This document shows, in pieces, positions 37,683 through 50,745 of a stretch of DNA of 64,000 nucleotides (its first letter is position 1; every line of letters begins with the position of its first letter). The notes under the pieces were generated by a model, which saw nothing but the letters and a program-made list of their open reading frames with translations, had not been told where the DNA came from and searched no databases. The DNA is from Persicaria tinctoria (Eukaryota; Streptophyta; Magnoliopsida; Caryophyllales; Polygonaceae): NCBI GenBank assembly GCA_037127255.1, contig JBANSL010000004.1:15693967-15757966 (forward strand), read 5' to 3'. The translations under genes and the position numbers were made by a program.

Positions 37683-38285
37683 GGGTAGTTATTACTTATT
37701 AGTACGGTCATTTTCTTGCATATGCACGATGAATATCCCGATCTCGGAAGTCGGTGACAATGAAAGTCCTTTGTTGACACTGAAAGTTGGAAAATGGGCC
37801 ATCCCATCCCAATAACAGGCTGGAAAAAACAACAACTTACGAACACTTCCCGCGCCAAATCAGCAAAACAGATATGGAGTATCCACAAAATTTTCTTTTA
37901 GTCATTCATTTTCGATCTACATTTACAAATATACCCAGACAGAAGTTTTAAAAGAGACTTGCAATGCAACTAATGAATAGAACTAATGCCTTCTACTGTA
38001 TTATTTAGGCTGACAATTACCAACATATGTACCATATATACTATGTATACATTACCCTAGCTAATCAATTGGCACTCGAGTGCGTGCATCGTATAAGAAG
38101 AAAAGAATCGTGTATGGGTTCCGGTTAGCTGGTGGTTTCTCTTGAGCACTTAGCTTGCAAGTTGCAACCAGGCCACCATGTTTCATTTCACACAAATATA
38201 CAATAATGGACTGATGCTGTTATTAATCAGCTGATCCCTCCTTGCAGATGATACTCAGCAGTAATAACACAGTAGAAGTTGGGAC
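37683..38285. other. 3' flank of the ABCG gene
   Basis: Holds the minus-strand 3' UTR and spacer. I see no other coding. Confidence 0.5.
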
Positions 38286-41200
38286 TCACTTTTTCTGGAG
38301 GGCAAGCATACCAGCATAAGCTACAAAACGGCTAATCACTCCGAACAGAACAACTATCAAAAGGCATAGCTTCCAATGATGAAGACTGAATCCTGCCCCC
38401 ATAAGCACACCGCAGCGCTGTATCAGCCAGACACCATAGTACCTGATCATCATGACAGCTTCATCATCAATATTTATGGTTTGTTGATGAATTCGATCAT
38501 TGAGCAAGAAATCAAGAAACCACAATTCGACAATATCTGCTTTCAAGGAACTAATCATGCTATATCACATCATGATATTCATGTTAGTCTGATTGACATT
38601 CGTATTGTTTTTATAGCAATAAAAGGTGTTAGGTTCATAACGAGGAAGTGTACCTCTTGGCGTTTGCAATCACGAATGCTTCCAGAATCCACTTAGGGAA
38701 GGACAGTTTAGCTAGGAACTTGAGAACAGGTCCAGAACTTCTCTTAATTGACTGACCAGAGATGAGAGTCATACAAACAGGAACAAGTACCGAAAACTGC
38801 AAACAAAAAGACAAGCTAGTTTTAGCCAGATGTAATCATTTCATTAGAATAAGTTTGAAATTTAGTTGGATGAAGTGAGTGAACTAACCAGCTGAGCAGG
38901 TCCAGGGTTAAGGAAGATGGAAAACGCGTAACCCATTCCCGTCACGCAGTACACCAGAGAGAGCAGGACAACATAATTATCCCCAAAGCTAGACCTTGGA
39001 TTAGTGAAGAAATAAAACATGGAAAGATACACCACAGGCTTGAGCACCGTATTGAAATGGTCGATTGTGTCCTTCGCCAGGAAATGTGCCAAGCTGCTGA
39101 TACCAGAAGCACTCTCTCTCCAGTACTGCAACTTGTCAAGTGAAAACGTTCTCAAGGAAGAAACTTGACATAAGAGAGCTGCAAACAGAAACAGATGTTT
39201 ACATAAGTATGACTGTATGAGATCATTAGTTAAACTTTGCAAGTGCGGGAAACATTAGTTACAGATTGCTACTTTGATCTAGTTATTTATTTATCTTCAG
39301 TCATATGGAATGAGATCATCAACTTACAGACAGCGATGATTGTATATGTGTAAGTACTGGCCCCAAAATCATTATCACCAATTGTAGTTATTGCTCCCAA
39401 ACATGCACCAGCAACCAGTAGTATAACATAGTCCGTTGCTTGTAAACTGGCTTCTCGTAAGCGCTGCTTGCTTAGTCTGAAAAAGAACATCATAAAGCAT
39501 ATATATAGGAAGTTTAGCTTGACATACCAATCGGTAAAAGGCCAATACATCGATAAAAAGTGTCACGCTGAGCATGTTGAAGAAAAGCATAAAAAATTGA
39601 TTGAATGTGCTGCTTAAGGAAATGGGAAACATGGCTATCTACTCACCTTCCAAGAAAATACTTGTATTGGAAATATAAATTGGGCGTTCTCCGGTTAGAC
39701 AAATCCTTTGATCGGAGGAAGTTATGATGTACATGATCCTGCCTCACCTGAACATTAGAGTTTATGTCCTCCCACAGTTCACCGGCAAAAGATTGTTCGT
39801 GAGCAGAATCACTTGCATGATGCACTGATGCATCAAGTCCAGTGGCACTTGATCCCATATCTTCAGGGACGGGGTAACCATTCTGAATCATCCATATCAC
39901 AGGAAGCTGTCTATAGTTCACCGAAGAATTGGTGCTTGGCTCCACCATACCTTCTAGGATGTCAATGTAGTGATCCGGAGGATTAATGCGCTCTGGAACT
40001 GTGATCCCAATCCCTTCAAAATATTCCTCAACTCTCGCTACTGGTCCCAGGTAAACCATGAGACCACCTTTTGCTAGTAGTACTAAATCATCGAACATTC
40101 TGAACAATGCATAGCTGAGAGGACAGAAATTGCAACAGTAAGTCAAAATTCTATGGTTTCAAATCTCAAGGTTTCTAATTAACCTTGCAGCGCATAGGCT
40201 TCCTGCAAAGTATGTATTTAAGAGTTACCTTGGTTGATGAACTACCATGACTATATTGACTCCAGCATAGGCTTCCTGTCTTAGTGCTTGCAGGAGTAAC
40301 CGAGAAGAAGAACTGTCCAGACCTGATGTTGGTTCGTCCAGGAATAAGAGGGAAGGTTCCATCACCAACTCCAAACCAACATTTACACGCTTCCGCTGAC
40401 CTCCAGAAATTCCTCGTTTCTCCACCGTTCCAACGAGGGAATCCCGTATTTCCTGTAGTCCTAAGTTCTCTATCACTCTTTCAAGGATTAAAATTTTGTC
40501 TGCTTTCCGCAAGTCCGCTGATAACCTTCAATTGTTGCAAAATCATGCAGTGGAAAGCAGTTGTCAATAAACAGATTGAAAGTAATCTTTATGAAGACAA
40601 AACAAATGCTAACAGATTGTAAGATGGGATGAATTTTATGCTGTTTATGCCAAAATTAGTTGAGATTTACTATATTAGATTCTAGTTGTAAAAAAAAAAA
40701 ACAGAAAAACAGATGGAGATGAAATCCTGAGGTTACTGACACTGTTATTTGAAGTGGCTACTCCTAATAAACTGCAAATGCAGCAAAGCTCAAAGCTTTA
40801 CAGATCATATCTGATGGAAGACACAAGTTGCAGCACAAAAGGAATTGAATTTGACATACCTACAACGTGCACTGAACCAAAGGTTCTCTTCCACTGTAAG
40901 GTTTCCATGAACAATATCATCTTGTGGAACAAAGCCAACAATTTTCCTGTACGAATGGATCGGAACATCTGCACCATTTATGAGAATAGAACCAGTCCTT
41001 GTGCATCCAGTTGCTTTACCTGCGAGAGTGGTAAGCAAAGTTGTTTTCCCAGCTCCTGATGGCCCCATCACAGCAGCAATACGACCCGGCATAATCCTTC
41101 CAGTAAGACTTTTCAGGAGAGTTCTTTTCTTTCCTTTCAATCTAAGAGTTAGATCTTTGAAAGCAACCTCAATTGGAGGCCTTTTCTTGATCTGTGAACT

Positions 41201-43599
41201 AGTAGCAATGGAGATCACTCTAGCAAAGTTGACCTTGTCCTTTTGTCGTTGATTCGCCTTTTCCTTCTCTATTTGAGCATATACATGCTTAAAAATTTGT
41301 GTCTCACCGGTTATCTTTGGCGCCTTCTTTTTGGAGTTTTTATGTCCAATCTCAGGAGATGATCCTTTATCCGTATGGGACTGAACTTCTGATGATTCCA
41401 CATCGAAGGATGACATCTGGTGCTGAGAGGAGTCATCTACTATGCTATCAGTTGAATCCAACATCCTGATCTCCTCCACATCATTGTGACTTGAAATTCT
41501 CTGTGATAAACTCGCATGGAATCTAACTGCGTGCTTCCTCGCTGCATCTCTTGCTATTCTCCATTTGTTACGTGCATGCTCACTTTCTTGCACACTTCTT
41601 GCAGCTCTCTGCCTAGATTTAGCGCGCCTTCTTTCTCTGATAGTAATGATTTGGTCTGAACAGTTGTAAATAAGGAGAAGAAGAGCAACCAAAGCAACCT
41701 GTGCCAATAGATTGAGGGTGTCAGATTTAGCGCACCCTCTTTCTCGGGTAGTAATGATCTTATATTAACATATAAGATCACAAATGCTGATACTTTAAGA
41801 ACAATTTCAATTTTCAAAGAAAGGATAGGCAGCTTACTATAAGAAGTATTCCATATGCATGTATGTTTTGAGTTGCCGAATTTGCTTTACAGTTGATCAG
41901 CTTTGAGCAACCTGCAAATTTCAACAGCGCAATCATTCAGAAAAATGGGGAACAACATTCATTCAATCACAAGGCAAACTGAATGAAACAATTGTAACAG
42001 CTCCATAAGAGATCAACTTACGTGTTTGAGATGTAGAGCCTATCCTGCAGTAATGTCTGAAAGTGCACAAAATAAGGAATATTAAACATTCAGGAAAAAA
42101 GACTTTTAAAATGAAAAAGATTCATATTGACAGCTTCTACAGGGCTCAGACGAAGAGAATACCCGCTATCACAGTTTTGTTCATCTACTACTGTTGGGCA
42201 GTATGATCCTTCAGGACAGAAAATCTCTTTGCTGTTCTGAATCAGTCCCCATATGTTTGCCCCACCACATGTATGGTGCCGTCCAGCAGGAATTGGATAA
42301 TTGTATCTGCATCATGTATTTAAAAAAAAATAATTCAATCCAAAAACAAATATAAGAATATCTATGCAAGGGAGCTGCAATCTGAAATTAGAGTCTTACG
42401 GTGAACATAAACCGCTGGAACTATCAAATGTGGCGCTTCGACAATTGGAACCTAAAGGGCATGCTTCAAGAACAAAATGTCTTCATATTAGTTGCAAATT
42501 CATAGAGAATAAGTTCATCAAATTAAAGACATAGGGAAGTTGGAAACTCACGAAGCATGCAAGTAAGGCCTTGAGGGCAAAAGAAGCCATCACAGCAAGG
42601 CTGACACACGTCGGTTCGTGAAGGTATATCGTGTGCACTCAGGTTGTTGTTTGAGGAGTCAGGATTAACAGTACAAGCCCATCCAGGCTCACATCCAGAA
42701 ATCCATGTGGTTGAGTTACAGTTCTTGTTGGGTTTCAAGAAAGTGCTATTCCCTGATACTGTTTGGTTTACCAAAGTCTGTATGTAGAATTCGACCTCTC
42801 CTTGTGTGCACAATCGAGCTGGAGCATCCGCTGCAATACCATCCACAACATTTCAGCTAAAACTACAAGCAGATTCACATTGCCTAGTTGCTATTTTTTT
42901 TTTTTGGTTCTTTTTCATTGACCTCTTCTAATTAAGTGTAAATGTGTGAACATAAAATATGACTGATTATACTGTTTCAACTTCCAATAGCATTCCTGTT
43001 GAGATCGAACACTCAGAGATGTTTCCCATTAGAATCCCTACGCCATATGGTTCGATGAGTAAACAAACAAGTTGAACAACTCATTATTGCCAATTGGTTT
43101 TGAGTTACTGTTGGATTTGTTTGTTTATACATATATATAGTTACTTGTTGCAGAAGTGATCGATTTCCGGAGAAGGTATACCATATTTCTCCATGCAAGA
43201 AGCCAAAAACTTGAGGTTTGACGTTGAACCATCGGCTGTATAATTGAACGCCATATTCCAGTCATTTGTCCTGAAATCAGCCAAAAATCAAATAAAATTT
43301 GATGTAGGGAGAAACAGAAAAGTCAAATATTAGCTTGATCAAATTCTAGAGAGAGAGAGGGGGAAGGAATATATTTACGGATCATCGATGCACTGTCCGG
43401 CCTTTTCCTGGAGTTGTTCGACTATGATCTTAGTGAAATTGGTAACGGCGCCGTTGTAAAGCTGGCGGGGGTCGGAAATTGCTCCAAAAGGAGGAGGAGC
43501 CGCCAGATTCATAAACGCAGTCGAATCCGCCGCAGACACTGCCAACACCGCCGCGCAAAGCAGCACAAACGCCAGCCAAATGTGTTCCGGCACCACCAT
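38286..43599 (-). CDS. ABC transporter G family half-transporter, ABCG24/28-type
   Basis: Fourteen minus-strand exons: 43599-43379, 43270-43182, 42830-42552, 42463-42400, 42306-42163, 42056-42022, 41911-41838, 41698-40860, 40525-40229, 40114-39647, 39476-39328, 39178-38889, 38796-38654 and 38442-38286. The frame closes at 1082 aa. A signal peptide (residues 1 to about 27) leads a Cys-rich ectodomain ([38 protein letters not shown]). One membrane span ([11 protein letters not shown], about 303) and a basic linker follow. The nucleotide-binding domain has Walker [10 protein letters not shown] at 514-522, signature ISGGQ at 621-625 and Walker [11 protein letters not shown] at 641-650. The C-terminal third is membrane-spanning and ends ALQKK. 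Family knowledge: the substrate is uncertain. Exon 6 is only 35 nt. The ATG at 43599 is chosen because an apparent upstream start is a GTG codon. The gene looks intact. Confidence 0.94.
41613..41763 (-). repeat. Exon-8 sequence echoed in the preceding intron of the ABCG gene
   Basis: About 42 bp at 41722-41763 (CAGATTTAGCGCACCCTCTTT on the plus strand) repeat 41613-41656 in exon 8 with roughly 80-85% identity by eye. The exonic copy encodes the basic stretch [10 protein letters not shown] just after the first membrane span. Confidence 0.7.
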
Positions 43600-43744
43600 T
43601 TCAGAAATGGATTTCACTGCACAGGCAGATGTACAAGCAAGCTATAGACAAATTCAGAAATGGATTCCTCCTAATTGGTTAATTTGTTGGGCGGAGGAAA
43701 AAGTTAAGCGTAAGGATTGGAGGATTACGACAGGGGAAGAGGAG

Positions 43745-43753
43745 CTTATAAAT
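43745..43753 (-). promoter_or_regulatory. TATA-like box of the ABCG gene
   Basis: AATTTATAA on the minus strand, about 150 bp upstream of the start codon. It is a plausible core promoter but is not unique in AT-rich DNA. Confidence 0.35.
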
Positions 43754-44481
43754 TAGTAATTAATAAGAAAACGCCATGGACAATGTAACTCATCATACTT
43801 GCTCTTTATCTGATTCTGAGAGTGGGTAGTCGGAACTCGGAATGGATGACTTGGTCTGGTCTTGACTGCCCACCGGGTTTGACTTTCTTTATGTTTATAT
43901 TTATATTTATATCCACTTTTAAATCATATCTCACTTTCAGTTAAAGTCTTGTGGAGGTGGTTGCTCGTGGCCTTCGTTCGCCGGCTAGAGGTGGTTAATT
44001 GTATATTCTTTCAACATTATTGACATTCAATCGTTTTTTTTTTTTTTAATTTGGTAGGATTTTGTATCCAGTCTTCAGCTAGCGTTTGTTGCCTACTTCC
44101 TCTCACATATTAGAGATATATTATAAGAGATATATATTTTATTATATATATGATGTTATCATATTAGGATAGAAACACATTTTAATTAATTAAGTTTAGT
44201 TTATCTATATTTTTTATATTTCTTATTGATTGAGATTTGAGAATACTACTTTGTACATGTATATATGGCTTAGTAATAATATAATTATTTTTGACCAAAA
44301 ATTTTAATTATATAATTATCAATATGACATTCTCCCACCACCTGCAGCTAGGTGGCCTTTTCTCACCAATTAAAAACTATTTTTCCATTAAATTATAGGC
44401 AATCCTTCAATCTTCTCTAAGATCATTTAAACATTGGTGAAAAAGCACGTTTTAACTTTCAATTGCTGAGAAATTAACTTC
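43754..44481. other. ABCG upstream region with a dispersed repeat (43995-44160)
   Basis: The stretch from AACATTATTGACATT to the ATATATTTTATTATAT run recurs at 52975-53130 with moderate divergence (AATTTGG.AGGATTTTGTATC in both). It is non-coding. Pieces of an unclassified dispersed repeat. Confidence 0.5.
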
Positions 44482-44870
44482 TTCAAACGGAAGCAGAAGC
44501 AGTACTAGAAGGAATGAGAGCAGCTACAAGACTTGGATTAAGACAAATTATTGCAGAAGGTGACAATCAAGAGCTGATGAGGATCCTATCGAAAGAAAGA
44601 GAAAACAGATGGCATGGGAGATTTTGCGCCAAGTAGAACAGATCAAGATCATGGAAACAAATTTTGAAAAGGTTGAGTACAGACACATCTACAGAGAAGC
44701 GAACAAAGTTGCAGATTATATAGCTACTAGGGGTATCATTAGTGATAGATCTACAATCATTTTTAATAGGGAACTTTGTACCATCATCCGTAAGGATGAT
44801 CCCGGAGCACGTTTACATCCTGTGTAATAACTTCGACTGTTTGCCCACTGTAAAAAAAAAAAAAAAAAAC
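44482..44870 (+). pseudogene. 5'-truncated LINE insertion: RNase H end with poly(A)
   Basis: TEAEAVLEGMRAATRLGLRQ and IIAEGDNQELMRIL are followed by a frameshift at about 44610, then EYRHIYREANKVADYIATRG and IIRKDDPGARLHPV-stop. A run of 18 A residues at 44851-44868 ends it. The left flank cttcttc is echoed right after the poly(A), which suggests a target duplication. It is the same family as the split copy at 6686-7103. Confidence 0.8.
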
Positions 44871-46334
<1,464 letters not shown>

Positions 46335-46480
46335 AAACCAGTTGGGGTGGCTCATTAGTGGGGAGCAAAGGGATGTTAGGAGGTCTCAGATTCGATCTCT
46401 ACCTCCATCCCTTGTTTTGGATTAAAATTTAAGGTTTGTCTTGCTCATTTTCAGTGGATTGAGCCGGTCGGCGCAAGTCG
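46335..46480 (+). mobile_element. Probable tRNA-derived SINE
   Basis: The A-box-like GGTGGCTCATTAGTGGG at 46346-46362 and the B-box-like AGATTCGATCT at 46388-46398 have Pol III promoter spacing and are followed by a non-tRNA body. The 3' end is not defined. Target duplications were not found. Confidence 0.5.
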
Positions 46481-46647
46481 ATTTACCTGGTGCGGGTGTA
46501 GGCCATTAATAAATTAAATCTATGTGCTCTAAATGGTCCAGGGTTCGCATCATCAAGGGTAGAAAAAACTGACCCTAATTGAACTAATTGTAGAACATAA
46601 AATCTATTAGGAAGATGTCAAAATATCTAAAGATAAGATAAATACTA

Positions 46648-46885
46648 CTCCATCCGTTCGGCAAAACTTGTCGTTTACTATTCATGCACGCTTTTTTAGA
46701 ACGATAAAAACTATATAAAATATTTATTTTTTTATAAATTTTTTTAACAAGTTTTTACTTATTAATAATAACAACGAAGTTGTAAAAAAAAAATTATTAA
46801 AAAAAATAGATATTTTATATAGTTTTTATCTCCTAAAAAAACGTGCATGAATAGTAAAGTGTCAAGTTTTTTCGAACGGAAGTAG
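46648..46885. mobile_element. Stowaway (Tc1/mariner) MITE
   Basis: The termini CTCCATCCGTTCGG and the complementary CGAACGGAAGTAG are flanked by TA. The body is nearly palindromic (TTTACTATTCATGCACG on the left, CGTGCATGAATAGTAAA on the right). It is closely related to 50837-51072 in the opposite orientation. Confidence 0.85.
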
Positions 46886-47247
46886 TAATAAATTGAACAT
46901 TAATATTTTCACGTTTAGAAAGTAACTATGAATTGAACCGAGAGAGGTGTGTCTTCTTCCTCCCAAGAAGAGTATTCAACAACATTTAACCAATTGAACA
47001 TCAATTTTTTATTTTTTGGTTTAATTACGATTGACACAACAACTACAACAATAGAAATTTGAAGTTAATGCTAATCTTTTATTCAGCCAAATAATTCCCA
47101 ATTCTAAAATTAATATCTCACTAATACAATCAAATTAGCATATATACACATCTCATTGGATATTTAGGATCAAGGCAAGGAAATTGAGAATTTAGTAAAG
47201 GTTTGGAAACAAAATTGAAGAACATACCAAACATGGGCCGAAGGCCC
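46886..47247. other. Unassigned spacer
   Basis: AT-rich; nothing recognised. Confidence 0.4.
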
Positions 47248-47754
47248 AAATCAAACACCTCCTCCTCGCAAAGAGAGCTAGAAAAAGTAGAAAATAATTT
47301 AGAGAAAAAAATATATGAAGTGTCAAATTGGAATAAGATGATGAAAAAAAAAGAGGAAGAGATAACCTCATGGTTGTTCATGCTCTAACACCCCGCGTCA
47401 AGCTAGAGTGAGTCCACACACTCCTAGGTTGTCCATAATAGAAGGGAATCAAAGACTAGGCTTGATAAGGGCATCTGCTAGTTGATCCTTAGAGCATTTT
47501 TATCGGTGTTATGATGTTCACCGATATTAGAAGATTTAATAATAAAAAATTGAAACAGTGAAACATTCGATTCTAGGGAGATACCCCCAAGCATCAATAC
47601 TATCTAACAAATGCATCATTGTGTCTACAGTGGCTGCATGCAACTATGACATACTAGGGGACATGTGCCCTCTTCTAGTTGGTTAGAGAGAAGAAAACGG
47701 ATGGGCACCACTTGTACCACCATGGATGACCCAAATTTATTTCTGGCTAAGGGA

Positions 47755-47785
<31 letters not shown>

Positions 47786-48771
47786 TTACTTCAAATGTAA
47801 AAAGTCCTTAAAGTGTAAAATATGCTTATTGTGTAAAATTTGCTAATGGGCCTAATTTAATTACTAATGGGCCTAATTTTATTAGTAGAATATCTGCCCC
47901 CCTGCCCATGCGTGCGCCCCCCCTTGCCCCCCCTTCTCGGACCCGATTTTTTTTTTTTTTGGCCCAGAATTTTTTTTTCGTGGTAACACTTTCTGCTGTG
48001 CAAGTATAACTAAATCAAACACCTCCTCCTCGCAAAGAGAGCTAGAAAAAGTAGAAAATAATTTAGAGAAAAAAATATATGAAGTGTCAAATTGGAATAA
48101 GATGATGAAAAAAAAAAAGGAAGAGATAACCTCATGGTTGTTCATGCTCTAACACCCCGCGTCAAGCTAGAGTGAGTTCACACACTCCTAGGTTGTCCAT
48201 AATAGAAGGGAATCAAAGACTAGGCTTGATAAGGGCATCTGCTAGTTGATCCTTAGAGCATTTTTATCGGTGTTATGATGTTCACCGATATTAGAAGATT
48301 TAATAATAAAAAATTGAAACAGTGAAACATTCGATTCTAGGGAGATACCCCCAAGCATCAATACTATCTAACAAATGCATCATTGTGTCTACAGTGGCTG
48401 CATGCAACTATGACATACTAGGGGACATGTGCCCTCTTTTAGTTGGTTAGAGAGAAGAAAACGGATGGGCACCACTTGTACCACCATGGATGACCCAAAT
48501 TTATTTCTGGCTAAGTGAATATATATATATATATAGGGTTTACTTCAAATGTAAAAAGTCCTTAAAGTGTAAAATATGCTTATTGTGTAAAAATTGCTAA
48601 TGGGCCTAATTTAATTACTAATGGGCCTAATTTTATTAGTAGAATATCTGCCCCCCTGCCCATGCGTGCGCCCCCCCTTGCCCCCCCTTCTCGGACCCGT
48701 TTTTTTTTTTTTTTTTTTTGCCCAGAATTTTTTTTTCGTGGTAACACTTTCTGCTGTGCAACTATAACTTG
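47248..48771. repeat. Direct tandem duplication, about 760 bp x 2
   Basis: The unit AAATCAAACACCTCCTCC... ends in GCTGTGCAA(G/C)TATAACT. Copy 1 is 47248-48011 and copy 2 is 48012-48771, almost identical apart from TA-run and T-run lengths. Each copy holds a minus-strand Copia-tail-like string (KDQLADALIKP at about 47470 and 48235), a TA run, and the left end of the long-TIR element. A recent unequal exchange or replication slip would explain it. Confidence 0.92.
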
Positions 48772-48969
48772 CTTTTGTGCACATATAACATCTTATTGTG
48801 CAAATATAAGTTTATTTTGTGCAGACAAATAATTCATTATGGGGTAAATAGGTAAATGTGTCTATTTCAATTATAAAAATTTATAATTGAAATATGTTTA
48901 ATTTATGGGTAAATTGGTAAATATGTCTAATTTTATGGGTACATGCACTTTTTCCCGTTCTCGATACCT

Positions 48970-49085
48970 TTTGTGCAACTGTGAAGTGCATTTGTGGAAC
49001 TGTGGAGTGCATTTGTGCAACTGTGAAGTGCATTTGTGCAACTGTAAAGTGCATTTGTGCAACTGTAAAGTGCATTTGTGCAACT
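48970..49085. repeat. 21-bp minisatellite
   Basis: About 5.5 copies of GTGCATTTGTGCAACTGTAA-type units. The frame makes a repeating heptapeptide MHFTVAQ on the minus strand, with no sign of being a real gene. Looser TTGTGCAA motifs continue to about 49200. Confidence 0.92.
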
Positions 49086-49475
49086 TTAATTGTGCAATTG
49101 TGCAAATTTAAAGTATGATACAATTGTGCAAATTTAAACTACAATTGTGCAAAATTAAGATACAATTGTGCAGATTAAGAATACAATTGTGCAAATGTAA
49201 GATCATAATGTGCATTAATAAGACAAAAGATGTGCTTTTGAAATCGATGTTTTAATTTTGTTTTTTTTTTTTACTTTTGAGAGTTTGGGTTCACCTCTCG
49301 GCTAATTTAGGTTGATAGATGTAAGTTTGAAATCGATTTTTTTACGTATAAGCTTTTAAAATTAAAGTGCATAAATAAGATTAAAATGTGCATAATTAAG
49401 GTTAAAAAGTGCATAACTTTGATTATAATGCGCATGATTAACAATTTGCGATTGTTGCGCTCTTGTCTATTATGT

Positions 49476-49546
49476 AACATATGTGGGATTTGAACCCACA
49501 TCTTTTGTGCAAACGCACATTGCTCTACCAATTGAGCTAATAGGCT
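49476..49546 (-). tRNA. tRNA-like sequence, degenerate (pseudo-tRNA or SINE head)
   Basis: On the minus strand a 71-nt cloverleaf can be drawn. The acceptor is AGCCTAT/ATATGTT (6 of 7 paired, one wobble), the D arm GCTC-AATTGGTA-GAGC is perfect, and the T arm GTGGG-TTCAAAT-CCCAC is perfect. A box TAGCTCAATTGG and B box GGTTCAAATCC are intact. The anticodon stem TGTGC/GCACA closes a loop of only 4 nt (GTTT), so no standard anticodon can be assigned. It is therefore either a pseudo-tRNA or the head of a SINE. Confidence 0.5.
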
Positions 49547-49600
49547 AAATTATGATTTTTATGCTAAAATAGAAGAACCTAATCGACCTAAAGCATATTG

Positions 49601-50240
49601 GAATAAAATTTTAAAATTCAATTAGCTCCTGATTCACAAACAATTTGACAATGCTATAAACATGATATTAGCTCCAAATCAACCTAACAACACAACCATA
49701 ACATCAATTTCAGTCAATTTGGCCGTTGGCAAAAAAACCCCAAATTCTAAAGCAAATCGCAATATAAAATTCCAAACTTCAATTAGATCATGATCCATAA
49801 ACAATTTGACAATGCTATGAACATGAAATTAGCTCCAAATCAACCCAACAACACAACCATATCACCAATTTAAGTCAATTTTGCTTTTGGCAAAAAGCCC
49901 CAAATGCTAGAACATATCGCAATATAAAATTCTAAAATTCAATTAGCTCGTGATCCATAAATAATTTGACAATGATATGAACATGAAATTAGCTCCAAAT
50001 CAACCCAACAACACAACCATAGCATCAATTTCAGTCAATTTGGCCGTTGGCAAAAAACCCCAAATTCTAAAGCAAATCGCAATATAAAATTCCAAACTTC
50101 AATTAGCTCATGATCCATAAACAATTTGACAATGATATGAACATGAAATTAGCTCAAAATCAACCCAACAACACAACCATATCATCAATTTCAATCAATT
50201 TGGCTTTTATCAAAAAGCCCCAAATTCCGCTCCTAAATCA
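49601..50240. repeat. 160-bp tandem array, four copies with an A-B-A-B pattern
   Basis: The landmark AATATAAAAT falls at 49761, 49921 and 50081, exactly 160 bp apart, with a first diverged copy at about 49601. Copies 1 and 3 share GGCCGTTGGCAAAAAA. Copies 2 and 4 share GCTTTTGGCAAAAAGCCCC or GCTTTTATCAAAAAGCCCC. This points to duplication of a 320-bp dimer. Confidence 0.9.
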
Positions 50241-50339
50241 AACCCTAGGTTTTAAATCTCAACCTAAATCATTCAAACAATCCAAATAACTGTAATAAAC
50301 AAGTTTAGAGTTAGAAATCATACCAAATTCGAGTGGAAA

Positions 50340-50745
50340 CAAGGAGAAAAATCGGGATTTCGAAGGTTTTCCGAGCCAAAAAGAACCGATTAGCGCTGTT
50401 GGGGAAGATGGCTCGGTGTGGGCTCGACTGGGCACGAACCAAGGGGGTTCCGGGCTCGGGGGGTGCGCCTGAGGGAGGGGGTTCGAGCTGGCCGGGGCTG
50501 GTGGCCGGAGGTGGCTCGTGGGTGGCGTGGGAGGCCGACAACCGAAGCCGCTGTTGGCTCGACGGTGCTGCGAGAGACGCTCGCGTCTGGGCGCGTCTGG
50601 GCTCGAACCAGGCCGGTCCAGGGCTCGGGGGTTGCGCACCGGGGTGGGCTTGAGGGCGGCTGGTCGCTGGTGGCCGGAGGTGGCTCGTGGTGGGTGCGGG
50701 TGCGGGAGTCCGAGGGCTCGGGGTTGCGCGCGTATGTGTTGTGTT
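50340..50745. other. GC-rich patch inside the long-TIR element
   Basis: A marked GC island in AT-rich DNA. It has Pro- and Arg-rich open frames on both strands (minus 50639-50259, plus 50333-50747) without a known domain. GGCTCG and GGTGGCTCGTGG phrases are repeated. It could be a captured gene fragment, but I recognise no source. Confidence 0.4.

Noticed and set aside
48881..49123. Heptapeptide-repeat protein (MHFTVAQ)
   Set aside because: The 21-bp minisatellite is in frame by length alone. There is no promoter, no conserved context, and it lies inside a transposon.
48970..50240. CRISPR-like arrays (21-bp and 160-bp repeats)
   Set aside because: The repeats are contiguous, without unique spacers, and the genome is a plant's.
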